Assembly: GCA_014379705.1 (NCBI GenBank) | Contig: JACMLI010000189.1 | Coordinates: 1 to 7,739 of the forward strand | Length of the DNA: 7,739 nt | Source of the DNA: Gemmatimonadaceae bacterium | Lineage (GTDB): Bacteria > Gemmatimonadota > Gemmatimonadetes > Gemmatimonadales > Gemmatimonadaceae | Reading direction: 5' to 3' | Shown here: positions 5,948 to 7,739 of the stretch, one piece after another | Layout of the letters: every line of letters begins with the position of its first letter | Numbering within the stretch: position 1 is the stretch's first letter | Position numbers and translations under genes: made by a program | The notes under the pieces: model-generated | What the model saw: only the letters and a program-made list of their open reading frames with translations | The model's database searches: none | Told to the model about the DNA's origin: nothing

Positions 5948-6648
5948 GCCACCACATGCTGCTGAACCGGTTTCTTCTTGTCACCGCCGTCCTTGCCTCG
6001 CCCCTGCAGCTCGCGGCGCAGGTGGGGCACAATCCCGCGAAGTCGCCGTATCGCGATCTCGAGAATCGCCAGGAACTCACCTTCCTCGCGGGGCGCTTCG
6101 ACGCCGCAGTCGATCCCGCGCGCGTGGCCCCGACGGACGCACCCATGGTTGGGGCGCATTATGAGTTCCGCATGGGCGGCCCGGCGTACCTCACGGCGCG
6201 CATGGTCGGCGTCTTTGCGAACCGCACGGTGGTCGATCCCAAGCTCGACCTCGATGCGCGCTTCCTTGGCGAGAAGTCGGTGCCGTTTCTCCTCACCGAC
6301 GTCGGGGTCTCCGTGAACCTGACGGGCTTCAAGAGCTGGCACGGGCTCGTGCCGGTCCTCGGCGGCGGCGGGGGCATCGGCACTGGCTTCGAGGGCCTCG
6401 ATGTCGGTGGCTATCGCTTCGGGTATCCGTTCCTGCTCTCGCTGCGCCCCGGCATCAAGTTCGCCGCCCGCGGCAAGTGGCAGGGCCGGCTCGATGCGAC
6501 GAACTATTTCTATCGCGTCAGGTATCCCGAGACGTACTACGTGAAGACCGGGGCCGACGATCCGGTGCTGCCGCCGGGATCGGAACGCAACTTCTGGAAG
6601 CGCAACCTCGCCATCACGCTGGGCGCGACGCGCACCTTTGGTCGGTAG
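5944..6648 (+). CDS. Exported, probably outer-membrane beta-barrel protein of unknown function
   Basis: A 234-residue protein with a clear signal peptide: hydrophobic core LLVTAVLASPLQLAA (11-25) and likely cleavage before Gln26. The mature part alternates polar and hydrophobic residues with many Gly, Tyr and Phe, for example AHYEFRMGGPAYLTARMVGV, a Gly-rich turn (VLGGGGGIGTGF), and paired strands ending in LAITLGATRTFGR. This is typical of a small outer-membrane barrel, though the final residue is Arg rather than the usual Phe. I recognise no specific family. The GTG start at 5944 overlaps the gpmI stop (GTGA); an in-frame ATG at 5956 is an equally good start because it still gives a full signal peptide. 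Neither start has a good ribosome binding site, which fits translational coupling to gpmI. Topology is inferred from sequence pattern alone. Confidence 0.75.
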   Translation: MSHHMLLNRFLLVTAVLASPLQLAAQVGHNPAKSPYRDLENRQELTFLAGRFDAAVDPARVAPTDAPMVGAHYEFRMGGPAYLTARMVGVFANRTVVDPKLDLDARFLGEKSVPFLLTDVGVSVNLTGFKSWHGLVPVLGGGGGIGTGFEGLDVGGYRFGYPFLLSLRPGIKFAARGKWQGRLDATNYFYRVRYPETYYVKTGADDPVLPPGSERNFWKRNLAITLGATRTFGR

Positions 6649-6677
6649 GTGGTCCGCGCGCTCCTGACGCGACGCGC

Positions 6678-7298
6678 GTGACAGCGGGCGCAGCGACGGA
6701 GCGATGCGTCGGCGTCATCCTGGCCGGGGGCCGGGCCTCGCGCTTCGGCGGGTCACCCAAGGGACTCGGCGTCGTTGGCGGACACCGCGTGATCGACCGC
6801 GTGGCGGGTGCGCTCCGCGGCGCATGTGACGACCTGCTCCTCATCGCCAACGACCCATCGGCGAGCACCTGGCTCCCCGGCGTTGCGGTGCACGCCGATC
6901 TTCGGCCCGGACACGGCGCCATGGGTGGCCTGCATGCCGCCCTGCACCATGCCGGCACCTCGGTGCTCGTCGTTGCGTGGGACATGCCGTGGGTGCCTGG
7001 CGCGCTGCTCCAGCGCCTGCGTTCGTTAGGCACGGGCGCCGACGCCGCCCTGCCGTGGAGCCCCGGACCCCGCGGCATCGAACCACTGTGCGCGTGGTAC
7101 GCGCACGCCTGCCTCCCCGCCGTCACGCGTCGCCTCGACGCCGGCGAGCGCGAGATGGTGGGCCTGTACTCTGACGTGCGCACCCGGATCCTTCCGGAGG
7201 CGGACGTGCGCGCCTTTGGCGATCCCGCGCACCTGTTCCTGAACATCAACACGCCCGAGGAGCTCGCGCGCGCCGACGCACAGGCTGGCACGTCCTGA
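6678..7298 (+). CDS. mobA: Molybdenum cofactor guanylyltransferase, MobA-like
   Basis: Predicted to transfer GMP from GTP to Mo-molybdopterin, giving the guanine dinucleotide cofactor used by DMSO-reductase-type enzymes. The 206 residues fit the family size (about 190-210). The nucleotide-binding signature LAGGRASRFGGSPKGL is at 15-30; many relatives have Asp where this protein has Pro27. GHGAMGGLHAAL (78-89) is the GPxGGL-type motif, VAWDMPWV (99-106) contains the metal-binding DMP, GIEPLCAWY follows in the central region, and NINTPEEL (189-196) is the characteristic C-terminal motif. I chose the GTG at 6678 because it begins a few residues before the LAGG core and after the upstream stop at 6648; the frame stays open further upstream, but that would overlap the preceding gene. 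There is no clear ribosome binding site. It could instead be another NTP_transf_3 nucleotidyltransferase, but the NINTPEEL ending favours MobA. No other cofactor gene is in view. Confidence 0.85.
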   Translation: MTAGAATERCVGVILAGGRASRFGGSPKGLGVVGGHRVIDRVAGALRGACDDLLLIANDPSASTWLPGVAVHADLRPGHGAMGGLHAALHHAGTSVLVVAWDMPWVPGALLQRLRSLGTGADAALPWSPGPRGIEPLCAWYAHACLPAVTRRLDAGEREMVGLYSDVRTRILPEADVRAFGDPAHLFLNINTPEELARADAQAGTS

Positions 7299-7372
7299 GG
7301 CCGCACCATCGGCGCTGGTCCACGCGTCCCCTTGGCGCGATCTTCCAGCATCCCAGACCCCGCCCTCGAACC

Positions 7373-7739
7373 GTGCACCTCACACGCGCCAGCGCCCTCA
7401 CCCTGATCGTCTTCGCCTCCGCGTGCGGTGGCGTGCGCGGCGGATCGGTCCCGGCCCCGGTGCGCTCCCTTCGCCACGAGGTCGACTCCCTCCTCGCCGA
7501 CCCGCGACTTCGCAACGCACACCTCGGCGTGCTCGTGGTCGATCCGGTGAGCGGTGACACGCTCCTCTCGCACAACGCCGGCAAGCTCTTCATGCCCGCG
7601 TCGAACCAGAAGATCCTCACGGGCGCCGTCGCCCTGACCTTGCTCGGCCCCGACTTCCGCTTTTCGACCTCGGTCTTCGCCGATGGCGTGATCACGCAGG
7701 GCACGCTCACCGGCAATCTCCGGTTTGAGGGAATGGGCG
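7373..7739 (+). CDS. dacB: D-Ala-D-Ala carboxypeptidase/endopeptidase, PBP4 (S13) family, 5' part only
   Basis: The frame runs off the right edge after 122 residues. It starts at GTG 7373, the only start in frame near the signal sequence. Residues 1-18 form a lipoprotein-type signal (hydrophobic TLIVFASA followed by Cys18 and Gly-Gly), with Ala rather than Leu at the -3 position of the lipobox. The mature part opens with LRHEVDSLLADPRLRNAHLG, then LVVDPVSGDTLLSHNAGKLF and MPASNQKILT, which holds the serine-beta-lactam active-site SxxK (Ser77, Lys80). FRFSTSVFADGVITQGTLTGNLRFEGMG continues the S13 pattern. Function is removal of terminal D-Ala or cutting of cross-links in peptidoglycan. The SxN and KTG motifs lie beyond the window, so activity cannot be checked. 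It begins 74 nt after mobA, with nothing recognisable in the gap. Confidence 0.88.
   Translation, partial: MHLTRASALTLIVFASACGGVRGGSVPAPVRSLRHEVDSLLADPRLRNAHLGVLVVDPVSGDTLLSHNAGKLFMPASNQKILTGAVALTLLGPDFRFSTSVFADGVITQGTLTGNLRFEGMG

Noticed and set aside
6477..6677. Upstream extension of the mobA frame into the preceding gene
   Set aside because: The frame is open but overlaps the outer-membrane-like gene and has no conserved residues before the LAGG motif. The GTG at 6678 gives a normal MobA length.
7299..7372. Terminator between mobA and dacB
   Set aside because: No stem followed by a T run is visible in the 74-nt gap.

Overview
The window is a uniformly GC-rich chromosomal stretch, densely packed with genes of similar codon use. 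I see no rRNA, tRNA, CRISPR array, insertion sequence or phage gene. Signal peptides ending in an Ala-x-Ala-Gln style, a YkvA-type protein upstream of guaB, and Zn peptidases of the M15 type suggest a Gemmatimonadota-like soil or freshwater bacterium. That assignment is from general appearance only; no marker in the window proves it.

Left half (positions 1-4051), all on the minus strand and read right to left. Two tandem secreted M15-type (D-Ala-D-Ala carboxypeptidase-like) metallopeptidases lie only 6 nt apart. They are followed after 77 nt by a tight three-gene cluster: a small protein with a DUF2281-like N-terminus and a Pro/Ala-rich tail, a DUF1232 (YkvA-family) protein, and guaB (IMP dehydrogenase), which runs off the left edge.

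Middle (4052-4402): a divergent intergenic region of about 350 bp, lower in GC in places and rich in inverted repeats. It must hold the promoters for both halves. The best candidate is an extended -10 element for gpmI.

Right half (4403-7739), all on the plus strand. gpmI (cofactor-independent phosphoglycerate mutase) overlaps by 3 nt (GTGA) a secreted, probably outer-membrane protein of unknown function. A mobA-like molybdenum cofactor guanylyltransferase follows, then the first 122 residues of a PBP4/DacB-type D-Ala-D-Ala carboxypeptidase (S13) that appears to be a lipoprotein and runs off the right edge.

Two themes stand out. One is housekeeping metabolism: GMP synthesis, glycolysis and molybdenum cofactor. 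The other is envelope and peptidoglycan processing: two M15 peptidases, one S13 peptidase and one outer-membrane-like protein. The most distinctive feature is a set of dockerin/EF-hand-like calcium loops inside the catalytic domain of both M15 peptidases, right beside a predicted zinc ligand. I do not see a complete undescribed multi-gene system here.
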